Shown here one piece after another: positions 1 to 12,331 of a stretch of DNA of 64,000 nucleotides (position 1 is its first letter; every line of letters begins with the position of its first letter). This stretch comes from Loktanella sp. DSM 29012 (GTDB taxonomy: Bacteria; Pseudomonadota; Alphaproteobacteria; Rhodobacterales; Rhodobacteraceae), in the NCBI RefSeq assembly GCF_900110705.1, contig NZ_FOEJ01000002.1:62001-126000 (forward strand), written 5' to 3'. The notes beneath the pieces were generated by a model, which worked only from the letters and a program-made list of their open reading frames with translations, ran no database searches and was not told the DNA's origin. The position numbers were made by a program, and so were the translations under genes.

Positions 1-496
1 TCATCATGTGCGTCAGCCGGTATTGACCGGTCCGCGTCGCGACGTCCTGGGTGGCGGCACCGTATGCCGTCGCCTGTTCACGCATTTGCGCCAGCAGCAG
101 ATCAGGTGTCGCAACAATCTGCCCGATCGCAGAGCCCAGATGGCCGTCCGAAATATCCCCGAACCGCGTGATGGCGGCGGGATTGCGATACAGGATGTCC
201 CCGTTCGCGCTGGTCAAAAAGGCGATATCACCATCATAGAGCAACATGGTCTGTATCACGCGGCGCAACGGGCTGATTTCCGCGATATCGTCCCGAACAA
301 TGCGTGACCCGCGCCGATATGTCAGAAACGCCATGAACATCAATACGATGCCGGCAAAAACCGCCGTCAAACGAAAGACGTGATCCCCGGCGAACAGGCC
401 AAACATGCCGCATGCCGCTGCAAGCGCAGATAGCAGCCATATCGCCCGCGACTGCCGCGTTTGCGGGGCTGGGAAACTAAAGATGGTTCGACGCAA
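1..496 (-). CDS. membrane PAS-domain sensor protein, N-terminal part (CckA-like possible)
   Basis: The gene runs off the left edge; about 165 N-terminal residues are visible. Two hydrophobic segments (about residues 18-34 and 41-56) are followed by a charged stretch and a PAS-like domain containing GDIAFLTSANGDILYRNPAA, the usual form of a PAS entry strand and N-A-A core. This arrangement (two helices then PAS) is that of sensor kinases such as CckA, but no kinase core is in view, so the output domain is unknown. The start is a TTG at 494-496: the frame has a stop codon shortly upstream and no other start, and GGGAGG (501-506) precedes it by four bases. The upstream gap (497-579) carries a TTAA-N7-TTTA element resembling a CtrA site. 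Confidence 0.6.
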   Translation of the reverse strand, partial: MRRTIFSFPAPQTRQSRAIWLLSALAAACGMFGLFAGDHVFRLTAVFAGIVLMFMAFLTYRRGSRIVRDDIAEISPLRRVIQTMLLYDGDIAFLTSANGDILYRNPAAITRFGDISDGHLGSAIGQIVATPDLLLAQMREQATAYGAATQDVATRTGQYRLTHMM

Positions 497-579
497 ATTC
501 CCTCCCGTACGCGCTTTGACTTCAACGACGACCCTAGGGAGGAAACGGTAAACAGGGCGTTAAAATCGATCAATTCATC

Positions 580-1752
580 TCAGGGTTGAATTTTGAGGAG
601 TGTGGTCAGAAAGAAACCGTCATGTTCTGCGCGCGGCACCAACTTCAGCGTCTCTTGCCGTTGGAAATCGCCGTGTTTCGCGAGGAATGCATCGACGACC
701 GCGTCGTTTTCCGAATTCAGCACCGAACAGGTCGCGTAGGCCAACGTGCCGCCCTGTGCGACAAGTGGTTTCGCGTTTTCCAAAACCTCGGCCTGCATGA
801 CGCTGAACCGGTCCAGATCCTGCGGTGTTAGCCGCCATTTCGCATCCGGCGTCCGCCGCCAGGTGCCGCTGCCAGAACAGGGCGCATCACAAAGCACCAG
901 ATCATAGGGCGAATGGCGCATCAGGTCCGACGGTCGAAGCGTTGTGATCTGCACCCCCGCCCGCTGCGCACGCGGGCCAATATCCGCCATCCGTGCCTGA
1001 TCGATGTCATGCGCATATACGGCCGCATCGGTTTGATCTGCCAGCGCGAGAGCCTTGCCACCGCCGCCTGCGCAATAGTCCAGCACCCGGCGACCTGCCA
1101 CGGACCGCAGCTGCGCCATCGCGATCTGCGATGCTGTATCCTGCACCTCGACAAGGCCCGAGGCATAGGCAGATGAACCCGCAATCTTGCGTTCGTTTTC
1201 AATGACTTCTATTGCGGTCTTCACCTGATCCACAGGTTTGGACACAATACCGCCGCGTGCCAATGCGGCGACCGCCTCATCCCGCGTGCCGCGTGACAGA
1301 TTGACCCGCAAATAGACCGATGCACGATGGCGCATCAGCTGTGCTGTGGCCATCGCCGCCTGACCCAGAGACTCTTGCCACAGCGGCCAAAGCCAATCAG
1401 GCAGATCCGCCGATACGGCATCCGAGTGTGGCAGGGGCGCCGAACCGACCTCATCCAGAGAGAGTGCCGCAGGACCGTAGCCGCCTGCCCCGAACACGGT
1501 GTCCACGGGGATGCCATCGCGGCGCAACAGCCCCAGGATTGCCGCGCGGGCCGTCGTATCGCCACCGGCCGCGCAGAGCGACCGCCTGGCCCGCAGCACA
1601 TCGTAAACGTGGTCACGAATGGCGGCCCGGTCCTTGGACCCTGCAAAGCGGTTCTTGCGTGCCCAGGTGGTCAAGGTCCGCTCTGCGGGTGCACCCGCGA
1701 AAACGTCGTCCAGAACCTCTATCGCGGCGGCAAAGCGGGCGGCAGGTGTCAC
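580..1752 (-). CDS. RsmB/NOP-family rRNA (cytosine-5) methyltransferase
   Basis: This is a 390-residue SAM-dependent methyltransferase that places m5C on rRNA (RsmB/Sun family). Visible motifs are the SAM-binding VLDYCAGGGGK (223-233), motif IV DAPCSGSG (Cys292) and motif VI YATCSV (Cys342); in this family the motif VI cysteine is the nucleophile and the motif IV cysteine helps release product. The N-terminal 200 residues would hold the RNA-binding part. The frame stays open far upstream into guaB, but GTG at 1752 is preceded by GAGGGGG and lies 7 bases after the guaB stop, so that start is chosen. It is probably co-transcribed with guaB. The exact target base is not evident. Confidence 0.88.
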   Translation of the reverse strand: MTPAARFAAAIEVLDDVFAGAPAERTLTTWARKNRFAGSKDRAAIRDHVYDVLRARRSLCAAGGDTTARAAILGLLRRDGIPVDTVFGAGGYGPAALSLDEVGSAPLPHSDAVSADLPDWLWPLWQESLGQAAMATAQLMRHRASVYLRVNLSRGTRDEAVAALARGGIVSKPVDQVKTAIEVIENERKIAGSSAYASGLVEVQDTASQIAMAQLRSVAGRRVLDYCAGGGGKALALADQTDAAVYAHDIDQARMADIGPRAQRAGVQITTLRPSDLMRHSPYDLVLCDAPCSGSGTWRRTPDAKWRLTPQDLDRFSVMQAEVLENAKPLVAQGGTLAYATCSVLNSENDAVVDAFLAKHGDFQRQETLKLVPRAEHDGFFLTTLLKIQP

Positions 1753-1759
1753 AGCCCCC

Positions 1760-5416
<3,657 letters not shown>

Positions 5417-5426
5417 CTGGATATTG

Positions 5427-5455
5427 ACCCGCGCCAGACCCTTGTCTGGCCGGGT
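5427..5455. terminator. inverted repeat between convergent genes, likely bidirectional terminator
   Basis: ACCCGCGCCAGAC (5427-5439) pairs with GTCTGGCCGGGT (5444-5455) except for one bulged C, giving a 12-bp stem with a 4-base loop. It fills the gap between the ASKHA gene (ends 5416) and the convergent sugar transferase (ends 5456). There is no good T-run on either strand, so termination is inferred from position and stem strength. Confidence 0.6.
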
Positions 5456-6163
5456 TCAGCTGCCCTTGCCCGTAAACACGGTGACGATAGTGCGCCATGT
5501 GATCCACAGGTCCAGCGCGATCGACCGGTCCCGGATGTAGGCCAGGTCAGCCGCAACCTTGCGATCCAAGCCTTCGCGCCCGTCGACATAGCCGACTTCG
5601 GTCTGGGCAAGGCCGGTGATGCCAGGTTTGACAGAGTGGCGTGCACGGTATCCCGGTACGGTGTCGACATAGATGCAGGCATGGTCGATAAAATCGGGGC
5701 GCGGGCCAATCAGGCTCATGTTGCCGATCAGCACGTTCCAGACCTGCGGCAACTCGTCCACACGACATTTGCGCAACAGGCGACCCAATGGCGTGATCCG
5801 CGACACCTCAAGATCGTCAAACGCGCCGCGCCGGATATTTTCGGCACAAAGCATGGACCGGAATTTGTAGGCGCGAAACGGGACACATCCCTGCCCCATG
5901 CGGTCCTGCACGTAAAACAGGGGACCCGGATTATAGAAGCGGTTGATGATTAACAGCGCTACGGCTGCCAAAACCAAGGGCACCAAAAGGACGGATGATA
6001 TTACAATATCAAAGCACCGCTTGAAGATGATAAATCCGAGCTTAGGGGACACAGGTTTCGTCTCTGAAGCGGCATCTTGTTCATACCGCAAAGACGTAAA
6101 TTGTCTGATTTCAACCAAAACTGCCCCCGAAACTTCGACTATCCATGCCAGCACCATCGGCAC
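5456..6163 (-). CDS. undecaprenyl-phosphate sugar phosphotransferase (bacterial sugar transferase family)
   Basis: A 235-residue initiating glycosyltransferase of the ExoY/WcaJ type, which moves a hexose-1-phosphate onto undecaprenyl phosphate to begin exopolysaccharide or capsule repeat units at the inner membrane. Seen: a membrane re-entrant helix at about 49-74 (RCFDIVISSVLL), the conserved RAYKFRSM (97-104), RKCRVDELPQVWNVL (131-145), GNMSLIGPRPDF and SVKPGITGLAQ. The first 45 residues are not conserved in the family. Start codons GTG 6163, ATG 6157 and GTG 6154 are all possible and none has a clear ribosome binding site. No other polysaccharide genes are adjacent, which is unusual unless the locus is scattered. 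Confidence 0.88.
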   Translation of the reverse strand: MPMVLAWIVEVSGAVLVEIRQFTSLRYEQDAASETKPVSPKLGFIIFKRCFDIVISSVLLVPLVLAAVALLIINRFYNPGPLFYVQDRMGQGCVPFRAYKFRSMLCAENIRRGAFDDLEVSRITPLGRLLRKCRVDELPQVWNVLIGNMSLIGPRPDFIDHACIYVDTVPGYRARHSVKPGITGLAQTEVGYVDGREGLDRKVAADLAYIRDRSIALDLWITWRTIVTVFTGKGS

Positions 6164-6265
6164 GAGACACGGATTGTGACGGCCGTGAAATCACCGCCCT
6201 AGAACTCAAGCAAAACCATTACGCAAACAGGACTTAACACGCGCCGCATTACAGGCGTGTGACAT

Positions 6266-6314
6266 GCTGGTTCCGCGCGTAATGCCGTATCGGGCAGCGT
6301 GAACCGGAACCAGC
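6266..6314. repeat. 10-bp inverted repeat with 29-base loop
   Basis: GCTGGTTCCG (6266-6275) and CGGAACCAGC (6305-6314) are perfect complements. The loop contains a smaller GCC/GGC pairing. The element lies just past the stop of the small exported protein on the minus strand and before the sugar transferase, so it may be its transcription terminator or an RNA structure between the two genes. Confidence 0.5.
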
Positions 6315-6320
6315 GTGATA

Positions 6321-6524
6321 TTAGTTGGTGGTGGTGTCCGACGTTGCGCCGTCGTTGTCGCCATCATTGGTCGCGCCGATGATGAAAACAGCGCCCATCA
6401 GCGTCAGAAAAGGCACGACATTCGGGATTTCTGTCGACAGGCCAGGAACGGCAATGCTGTCCTGAGCGGATGCTGCCATCGGCATTGTCGCAGCGACGGT
6501 CAGTGCAAGAATGATTTTTTTCAT
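6321..6524 (-). CDS. small exported protein with hydrophobic centre and acidic tail
   Basis: A 67-residue protein of unknown function. Residues 1-20 (MKKIILALTVAATMPMAASA) form a textbook signal peptide with an A-S-A cleavage site. A second hydrophobic stretch (about 37-51) is followed by a tail rich in Asp, Gly and Thr ending in Asn. The ATG has GGGG about ten bases upstream. Its design matches the gene at 6766-7014, so the two may be paralogues. Position next to an exopolysaccharide-type transferase suggests an envelope role, but that is only context. Confidence 0.65.
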   Translation of the reverse strand: MKKIILALTVAATMPMAASAQDSIAVPGLSTEIPNVVPFLTLMGAVFIIGATNDGDNDGATSDTTTN

Positions 6525-6765
6525 GTTTTAATTCCCCATGTGTGCGCAAAGCGTGCGTTCAAGTCCAAACGACGTAGCGTCAACGGTTTCAATCACCAAT
6601 CGGTTACCGGTTCCACGCCTTGTTTACAAGACTAATCTCGGGTAGTGCCGACACCGCCATCAAAAGACTGCGATCTGGCCAAGAGTCCCGAACTGCCATA
6701 AATTAAGGCACAAAGGCTGGGGAAACGGCCAGATGCAAGGCAGCCTGCGTATCCAAGACAGCCTC

Positions 6766-7014
6766 TCAATTGGTATCGGGCGTCGCGGCACCTTCATCGT
6801 CGTCCGACGAAAGAAGCGCAAAAAAGCCCACCATGCCAGCACCGATTCCCAGTATCGCACCGGTTGACAGCCCCTGCCCCGTCGTCAGCGCCGGGGTGGT
6901 CGGATCGATCACTGGCGCGGGCGGTGCTGCGGGTTCGGTCACGATCAGACCCTGAGACTGTGCCAGGGTCGGGAGCATGAAAGCCGCTGTCGCGGCCAAG
7001 ATCGTCATCTTCAT
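6766..7014 (-). CDS. small exported protein with hydrophobic centre and acidic tail
   Basis: An 82-residue protein of unknown function. It has a signal peptide (MKMTILAATAAFMLPTLAQS), a proline-rich linker (about 25-43), a glycine-rich membrane-like segment (GAILGIGAGMVGFFALL) and a tail SSDDDEGAATPDTN. This is the same order of parts, and the same acidic, Asn-ended tail, as the protein at 6321-6524. ATG 7014 is favoured over an in-frame ATG at 7038 because AAAGGGA lies eight bases before it. The gap of about 240 bases to the next small gene holds no evident feature. Confidence 0.65.
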   Translation of the reverse strand: MKMTILAATAAFMLPTLAQSQGLIVTEPAAPPAPVIDPTTPALTTGQGLSTGAILGIGAGMVGFFALLSSDDDEGAATPDTN

Positions 7015-7115
7015 TACGGCAAATCCCTTTGCAATCATGTATTCACGTTCACCATAGAGGCCCGCCCGGATCGCGCAAGCGTGATACGCACCCCGGATCT
7101 GAGGCCGTGCGCAGT

Positions 7116-7724
7116 TCAGGACTGGACGTCCGGCGACCAGAGCGTTCTGCGCGTCATGATGTGGGCAAATTCTTGCGACTCTGTAAATCTGTCCAGCCAC
7201 CCACGCAGATCGGGCCAATCCTGTTCGTCGAACCAGGCCCGATCAATCTGTGCGAACTGACGCACGAACGGCAGGATCGCCATGTCAGCCAATGTCACCC
7301 GGCCAAACAGCCAACCAGCCTGCAACCATGTATTCAGGTCATGCAGGATTGCTGCCGCAATTTCGCGTTGCTGATCCGGGTCACTGTCAGGGTAGCGGTC
7401 CGCGTATTTCGTGCGGTCAAGGGCCTGTTTGAACGGTCCGTCATTGCGCGCAATCAGGTCATGGCCCTCTGCCGGCATATCCAGCCATCGCTGCGGATCG
7501 CGCTGCTGCAAGGCCCAGACCATGATGTCGAGGCTTTCGTCGATCACCCGCTCGGGCAAGACAAGGCACGGCACCGTGGCCGTAGGTGACACCGCAAGAA
7601 AGGCGTCGGCTTTGTCGCGCAGCAATATCTCGCGCGTTTCAACGACCTGACCAGCGGCTGCGATCGCCAGACGCGCACGCATGGCATAGGGGCAACGACG
7701 AAACGACCACAGGGCAGGTTTCAC
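7116..7724 (-). CDS. glutathione S-transferase family protein
   Basis: A 202-residue protein with the thioredoxin-fold N-terminal domain: FRRCPYAMRARLAI places a CPYA motif at residues 11-14, and the glutathione-binding VPCLVL plus DESLDIM follow at about 50-67. The remainder is an all-helical C-terminal domain. Such proteins conjugate glutathione to, or reduce or isomerise, electrophilic substrates in the cytosol. The GTG start (7724) overlaps the stop of the upstream aldolase gene (GTGA), so translation is probably coupled and the protein belongs to the hyuAB-aldolase operon. Its substrate is unknown. Confidence 0.85.
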   Translation of the reverse strand: MKPALWSFRRCPYAMRARLAIAAAGQVVETREILLRDKADAFLAVSPTATVPCLVLPERVIDESLDIMVWALQQRDPQRWLDMPAEGHDLIARNDGPFKQALDRTKYADRYPDSDPDQQREIAAAILHDLNTWLQAGWLFGRVTLADMAILPFVRQFAQIDRAWFDEQDWPDLRGWLDRFTESQEFAHIMTRRTLWSPDVQS

Positions 7725-8488
7725 GGCGCGCGCATGCCGGCCAGCAGATTGTCAGACGCACGGGCCAGCAGCGTGGCGTCAATGCCGCAAGCGACAAAGG
7801 TAAACCCGTCAGCCAAGAGTGACCGGGCAAAGGTGACATCCTGCACCAATGTTCCCACGGGCACACCGGCAGCCATCAGCGCAGCTGCAGCCGGTCTGAT
7901 CGCGTCCCAAACGGCAGGGGCCATCGGCTGGCCCGGCAGACCCAAATCCGCTGCAATATCCGCTGGCCCGAAAAACACGCCGTCGACACCTTTGACCGTG
8001 CCGATTGCTACAGCGTCCGCCAACGCCTGACGCGATTCCACCTGCAAGATGATGGCCGTCTCTGCCTCAACCCGGTCAAGGTAGTCGGTGATCCGGCCAT
8101 AGCCGTTCGCACGCGTGCCCCCAGCAAAGCCCCTGATCCCGTTCGGCGGATAGCGGCAAGCGGCGACGGCCGCGCGCGCCTCTTGTTCCGATTGGATCAT
8201 CGGGAACAACAACGCAGGCGCACCCAGATCCAGCAACCGCTTGACCTTGACCGGGTCATTCCAGTCCGGGCGCACCATCGGTGTCGTGGCGTACCCAGCA
8301 AACACCTGCAGCTGATGCATCACATCGCCCAGCGACGTGGGCGCGTGTTCCATGTCCAGAACGGCCCAGTCAAACCCCGCACCGGCGATCACCTCGGCGG
8401 CCCCGGCGTGGCAAAGGGAAACCCAGATACCGATTTGCGGCTTGCCCGACCGGATCGCGGCCAGAAATGCGTTTGGTTTCAGGTTCAT
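7721..8488 (-). CDS. HpcH/HpaI-type class II pyruvate aldolase
   Basis: A 255-residue metal-dependent aldolase of the 4-hydroxy-2-oxoheptanedioate aldolase family, which splits 2-oxo-4-hydroxy acids to pyruvate and an aldehyde. Seen: GIWVSLCHAGAAEVIAGAGF near the start, WAVLDMEHAP (a family hallmark), MVRPDWNDP with the conserved Arg, GIRGFAGGTRA, LQVESRQA with the metal-binding Glu, and VFFGPADIAADLG with the metal-binding Asp. The ATG overlaps the hyuB stop (ATGA) and its stop overlaps the GST start. Relatives also cleave 2-keto-3-deoxy sugar acids, which could connect it to the galactose-dehydrogenase-like gene upstream; the substrate is an inference. Confidence 0.9.
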   Translation of the reverse strand: MNLKPNAFLAAIRSGKPQIGIWVSLCHAGAAEVIAGAGFDWAVLDMEHAPTSLGDVMHQLQVFAGYATTPMVRPDWNDPVKVKRLLDLGAPALLFPMIQSEQEARAAVAACRYPPNGIRGFAGGTRANGYGRITDYLDRVEAETAIILQVESRQALADAVAIGTVKGVDGVFFGPADIAADLGLPGQPMAPAVWDAIRPAAAALMAAGVPVGTLVQDVTFARSLLADGFTFVACGIDATLLARASDNLLAGMRAP

Positions 8489-10185
8489 GAATTTGCTCCT
8501 TCACCGCCCAGCGCAGTGGCTGCCAAGACGGCCTGCACGTCATGATCGGACAGGCCGTAGTCGCGCCGAGCCATCTCTGGCGTGATGTAGCCCAGCGCAA
8601 GATCGCAGCGCACTGCATCCGCATCGCGCGCACCGACGTCACCATAGCCACCCCCTCCGGGGAACCCCATCACCGCGCGGGTACCTTCCGGAATATGCTG
8701 TCGTCCCTTGCCCCGCAGTGGCGTGCCATCACTCAGTGCGACAGTCGTGGCCCCACCCGCCGCACCACCGCGTCGCCCGCGTGCCGGATGTTCGACCCGG
8801 TCGAACATGGCCGACAGATGCATGTCATAGCCCGCGCGCGGCCCGACCTCCATCACTTGACCCAACCCGCCGCGATATTGCCCTACCCCACCGGAATCGG
8901 GACGCAGTTCCTTGCGCCAGATGATCACCGGGCCGACCTGCTCGGTCGCCTCGACCGGCATGGTCATGACGCCGGATGGAAACGCGGTGGCCGACATCCC
9001 GTCCAGTGACGGACGCGCACCCGTGCCGCCGGAATTGAACACCAACACCTCGGCATCGCCAGCGCCCCCGGTTCCCGTGCGCGGGCGCAGCGACATCTGG
9101 AAATTACACAGACAGCCCGCGCCTTCGGCTGGAACGACGCCCGGCATCAACTGATCAAGCGCACCAAAGATCGTATCCGGCAGCAAGTGGCCGATCACAT
9201 GCCGCAGGGCCACCGGCGCAGGATGCAATGCGTTCACGATCGTGCCCGGCGGTGCGGTCACCTCGAACGGCGCAAGGCTGGCCGCATTGTTGGGAATATC
9301 CGGTGCGATGGCGCATTTCAGCGCATAGCAGGCATAGGCCTTGGTATAGACCATCGGCACATTGATCCCCTTGGGATCGGGGCCGCTGGTGCCGGTCCAG
9401 TCGCACAGCACCCGGTCCCCGGCAAAGGTCACGCTGACATGCAGGTCGACGGGCCGCGTATATCCGTCGATCCGCATATGCGCGGCCGCCTGACCCTGCG
9501 GCAACGCCGCGATCCGGTCCAATGTCGCCCGGCGCGAGTGATCGAGGATAAAATCGCTGATGCCGTCCAGATCATCCAGCCCGTATTCGTCCAGCATCTC
9601 GGTCAGGCGCCCCCTGCCAATATCGTTACAGGTCGCCAGCGCATAGAGATCACCAACCAGCTGATCGGGCGCGCGCACGTTTGCGCGGATGATCTGGATC
9701 AGGGTCGGATCAACTGTTCCGGCGGATGCAAACCGCATGATCGGCAAATGCAGCCCTTCTTCATAGACCGCATCCGCATCGGCCCCAAACCCGCGACCAC
9801 CAATATCCGTGACATGGGCCGTACAGGCGAAAAAGCCGATCAGACGATCCTTGTGAAACGCGGGCGTGCAGACCGTGATATCGTGAAGATGACCGGTGCC
9901 TTTCCACGGATCATTCGTCAGATAGACATCGCCCGGGCGCATGGTGTCAAACCCGATATCGCGGATGAAATGCGGCACCGCGTCGGCCATCGCGTTGACG
10001 TGGCCGGGTGTGCCGGTGACGGCCTGCGCCAGCATCTGTCCTGCGGCATCATAGACCCCGGCGGACAGATCTCCCGCCTCGCGCACGGATGTGCTAAAGG
10101 CTGTCCGCACCAAGGCCTGCGCCTGTTCCTCGACAATGGAAATCAGGCGGTTCCACATGATCTGATAGGCGACCTGACCGGGCAT
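8485..10185 (-). CDS. hyuB: hydantoinase B / oxoprolinase-type subunit
   Basis: A 566-residue partner subunit of an ATP-dependent hydantoinase / N-methylhydantoinase / 5-oxoprolinase complex that opens cyclic amides in the cytosol. Family features include the N-terminal IVEEQAQALVRTAFSTSVRE, GDVYLTNDPWKGTGHLHDIT, DWTGTSGPDPKGINVP and a C-terminal glycine-rich FPGGGGYGD. ATG 10185 was preferred over the GTG at 10191 because AAGGAG lies six bases before the ATG, and the GTG would abut that site. It begins 2 bases after the hyuA stop and ends in an ATGA overlap with the aldolase gene. Confidence 0.9.
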   Translation of the reverse strand: MPGQVAYQIMWNRLISIVEEQAQALVRTAFSTSVREAGDLSAGVYDAAGQMLAQAVTGTPGHVNAMADAVPHFIRDIGFDTMRPGDVYLTNDPWKGTGHLHDITVCTPAFHKDRLIGFFACTAHVTDIGGRGFGADADAVYEEGLHLPIMRFASAGTVDPTLIQIIRANVRAPDQLVGDLYALATCNDIGRGRLTEMLDEYGLDDLDGISDFILDHSRRATLDRIAALPQGQAAAHMRIDGYTRPVDLHVSVTFAGDRVLCDWTGTSGPDPKGINVPMVYTKAYACYALKCAIAPDIPNNAASLAPFEVTAPPGTIVNALHPAPVALRHVIGHLLPDTIFGALDQLMPGVVPAEGAGCLCNFQMSLRPRTGTGGAGDAEVLVFNSGGTGARPSLDGMSATAFPSGVMTMPVEATEQVGPVIIWRKELRPDSGGVGQYRGGLGQVMEVGPRAGYDMHLSAMFDRVEHPARGRRGGAAGGATTVALSDGTPLRGKGRQHIPEGTRAVMGFPGGGGYGDVGARDADAVRCDLALGYITPEMARRDYGLSDHDVQAVLAATALGGEGANS

Positions 10186-10187
10186 GA

Positions 10188-12266
10188 TCACTCCTTGCGT
10201 TGCAATGCGATACAGCCGTCGGACAGCACCACGGCGTCGCGACTGGCTGGCACGATGATCGAGGTTTCATCCTCGGTGATGACGGCGGGACCGATGACGG
10301 TGGTCCCCGATGCGAGGTCTGCACGTGCATGCACCCCGGCAATCTGGCTGATGCCCTGCGCCGCGTCGAACAGGTCGCGCTGGTTGCGCGCTGCGACAGG
10401 CGATGCGACCGTCACGGGCGTTGCGGGATCGACGGCAGCCTTGGGCGTGGTGGCATTGACGGCCCAGACCGTGATCTCGACCTCCATCCCGGCGACTGTC
10501 CGACTGAACAGGGCCGCATAGGCCGCCTCGAACAGCGCAAGGAAACGGTCGGGATCGGGGTGTTCGGCATCCTGCGCGGGCAGCGTCACGGGGATTTCCC
10601 AGCCCTGCCCACTGTAGCGCATGTAGACCTTGTAATCGGCGGTGATCGGCGCGTCTGCATCGCAAGACCTGACAAAGGTCGTCGCCTGCGCCGTCAGATC
10701 AGCAAATAGCCCTTTCACCGCATCCGCATCAAACGCAGACAGGCGCATGAACACTGACCGCGTCGCCTCGAAACTGAAGGGCGCGCGCAAAAACCCGATG
10801 GCGGAACCGACACCCGCACCACTGGGGACCAGACAGCGGTCAATGCCCAGTTTTTCGCACAATCGCGCGGCATGCAATGGTGCTGCTCCACCAAAGGCGA
10901 TCATGGTGTAGCCTGCCAGATCCTCGCCGTTTTCGACGGCATGGACACGCGCGGCATTGGCCATGTTCTCATCCACGACTTCGGCCAGCCCATGCGCCGC
11001 GTCCTGAACGGACATGTCCAGTGGCGCACCCAATGCATCGCTCAGCGCCTGCGCTGATTGCGCGGGGTCCAGCGGGATGCGACCACCTGCAAACCCCGCG
11101 GGGTCAAGTTTACCCAAGATCAGGTCGGCGTCCGTGACGGCAGGTCGCTGCCCGCCGCGACCGTAGCAGGCAGGGCCGGGTTCGGACCCCGCACTTTCGG
11201 GACCGACGCGGATCTGGCGCAGCGCATCGACATGGGCCAGCGATCCGCCGCCCGCACCGATTTCGACCATGTCGATTACGGGGATCGAAATCGGCATGCC
11301 CGACCCCTTCTTGAACCGGTAGGTTCGCGCGACCTCGAACACGCGGGCCGTTTTGGGGGTCTGGTCGCGGATCAGGCAAATCTTGGCCGTGGTGCCACCC
11401 ATGTCGAATGACAGGACCCGGTCCAGCCCATGCCGCGCCGCGATATCGGCGGCAAAGACCGCGCCGCCCGCAGGCCCGGATTCCACCAGCCTGACCGGGA
11501 ATTCGGCCGCGGTGGCCAGATCGATGATCCCGCCACCCGAATGCATCAGGAACACCGGGCAATCCGCACCGGCGACGCGCAAACTGTCCGCGAGGCGACC
11601 AAGGTAGGATTTGATCAGCGGCTTGATATAGGCGTTGGCGACGGTGGTGTTGAACCGTTCGTATTCCCGCATCTGGGGGCTGACCTCTGACGACAGCGAC
11701 ACCATTGCCGCAGGCATGCGTTCGGCCAGCACGTCGCGGATCATCCTTTCGTGCGTGTCGTTCACATAGGAATGCAGCAAACCAACGGCGACACTGTCAT
11801 AGCCCGCATCGCGCAATTCATCCGCAAGGGCCGCGACCGCGTCGCCGTCCAGCGGCACCAGCACACCACCATCCGCGTCGATACGTTCACGCACCACATA
11901 GCGACGATTGCGCGGCAGCAGCGGCGCGGGCAGCGTCAGGTTCAGGTCATATTGTTCGAACCGCGATTCGCTGCGCATCTCGATCACGTCGCGGAACCCT
12001 TCGGTGGTGATCAGCGCGGTTTTCGCACCGCGCCGCTCGATCAGCGCATTGGTCGCCAGCGTGGTGCCGTGGATGATCTGGCTGATCCGCGCGGGCGAGA
12101 TACCCGCATCCGCGCAGACCCGCTGCATTCCCTCGACGATCGCATGCTCTGGTGCCGCATAGGTGGTCAGCACCTTGGTCGAAAACCGGTCGGCACCGGT
12201 TTCCAGAACCACATCGGTAAAGGTGCCGCCGATATCGACACCCAGTCGCGCCTGACCGCCTTGCAT
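10188..12266 (-). CDS. hyuA: hydantoinase A / oxoprolinase-type subunit
   Basis: A 692-residue ATP-binding subunit of the HyuAB complex. Seen: the N-terminal nucleotide-binding loop RLGVDIGGTFTDVVL, IIHGTTLATNALIERRGAKT, the second phosphate motif LSFDMGGTTAKICLI, and GAGGGSLAHVD followed by EPGPACYGRGG, all typical of HyuA/OplA. Together with HyuB it would hydrolyse a hydantoin, 5-oxoproline or similar lactam at the cost of ATP; the substrate cannot be told. It lies 65 bases downstream of the galactose-dehydrogenase-like gene on the same strand. Confidence 0.92.
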   Translation of the reverse strand: MQGGQARLGVDIGGTFTDVVLETGADRFSTKVLTTYAAPEHAIVEGMQRVCADAGISPARISQIIHGTTLATNALIERRGAKTALITTEGFRDVIEMRSESRFEQYDLNLTLPAPLLPRNRRYVVRERIDADGGVLVPLDGDAVAALADELRDAGYDSVAVGLLHSYVNDTHERMIRDVLAERMPAAMVSLSSEVSPQMREYERFNTTVANAYIKPLIKSYLGRLADSLRVAGADCPVFLMHSGGGIIDLATAAEFPVRLVESGPAGGAVFAADIAARHGLDRVLSFDMGGTTAKICLIRDQTPKTARVFEVARTYRFKKGSGMPISIPVIDMVEIGAGGGSLAHVDALRQIRVGPESAGSEPGPACYGRGGQRPAVTDADLILGKLDPAGFAGGRIPLDPAQSAQALSDALGAPLDMSVQDAAHGLAEVVDENMANAARVHAVENGEDLAGYTMIAFGGAAPLHAARLCEKLGIDRCLVPSGAGVGSAIGFLRAPFSFEATRSVFMRLSAFDADAVKGLFADLTAQATTFVRSCDADAPITADYKVYMRYSGQGWEIPVTLPAQDAEHPDPDRFLALFEAAYAALFSRTVAGMEVEITVWAVNATTPKAAVDPATPVTVASPVAARNQRDLFDAAQGISQIAGVHARADLASGTTVIGPAVITEDETSIIVPASRDAVVLSDGCIALQRKE

Positions 12267-12331
12267 GTTTCGCTCCCTCTTCGTCGGGTGCCATGCAGCG
12301 CCGGAACGCGGGGAATGTCAAACCGGTGGGA

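Noticed and set aside
9187-10521. A 444-codon plus-strand frame spanning the hyuB/hyuA junction
   Set aside because: It is antisense to two recognised genes and has no motif or ribosome site.
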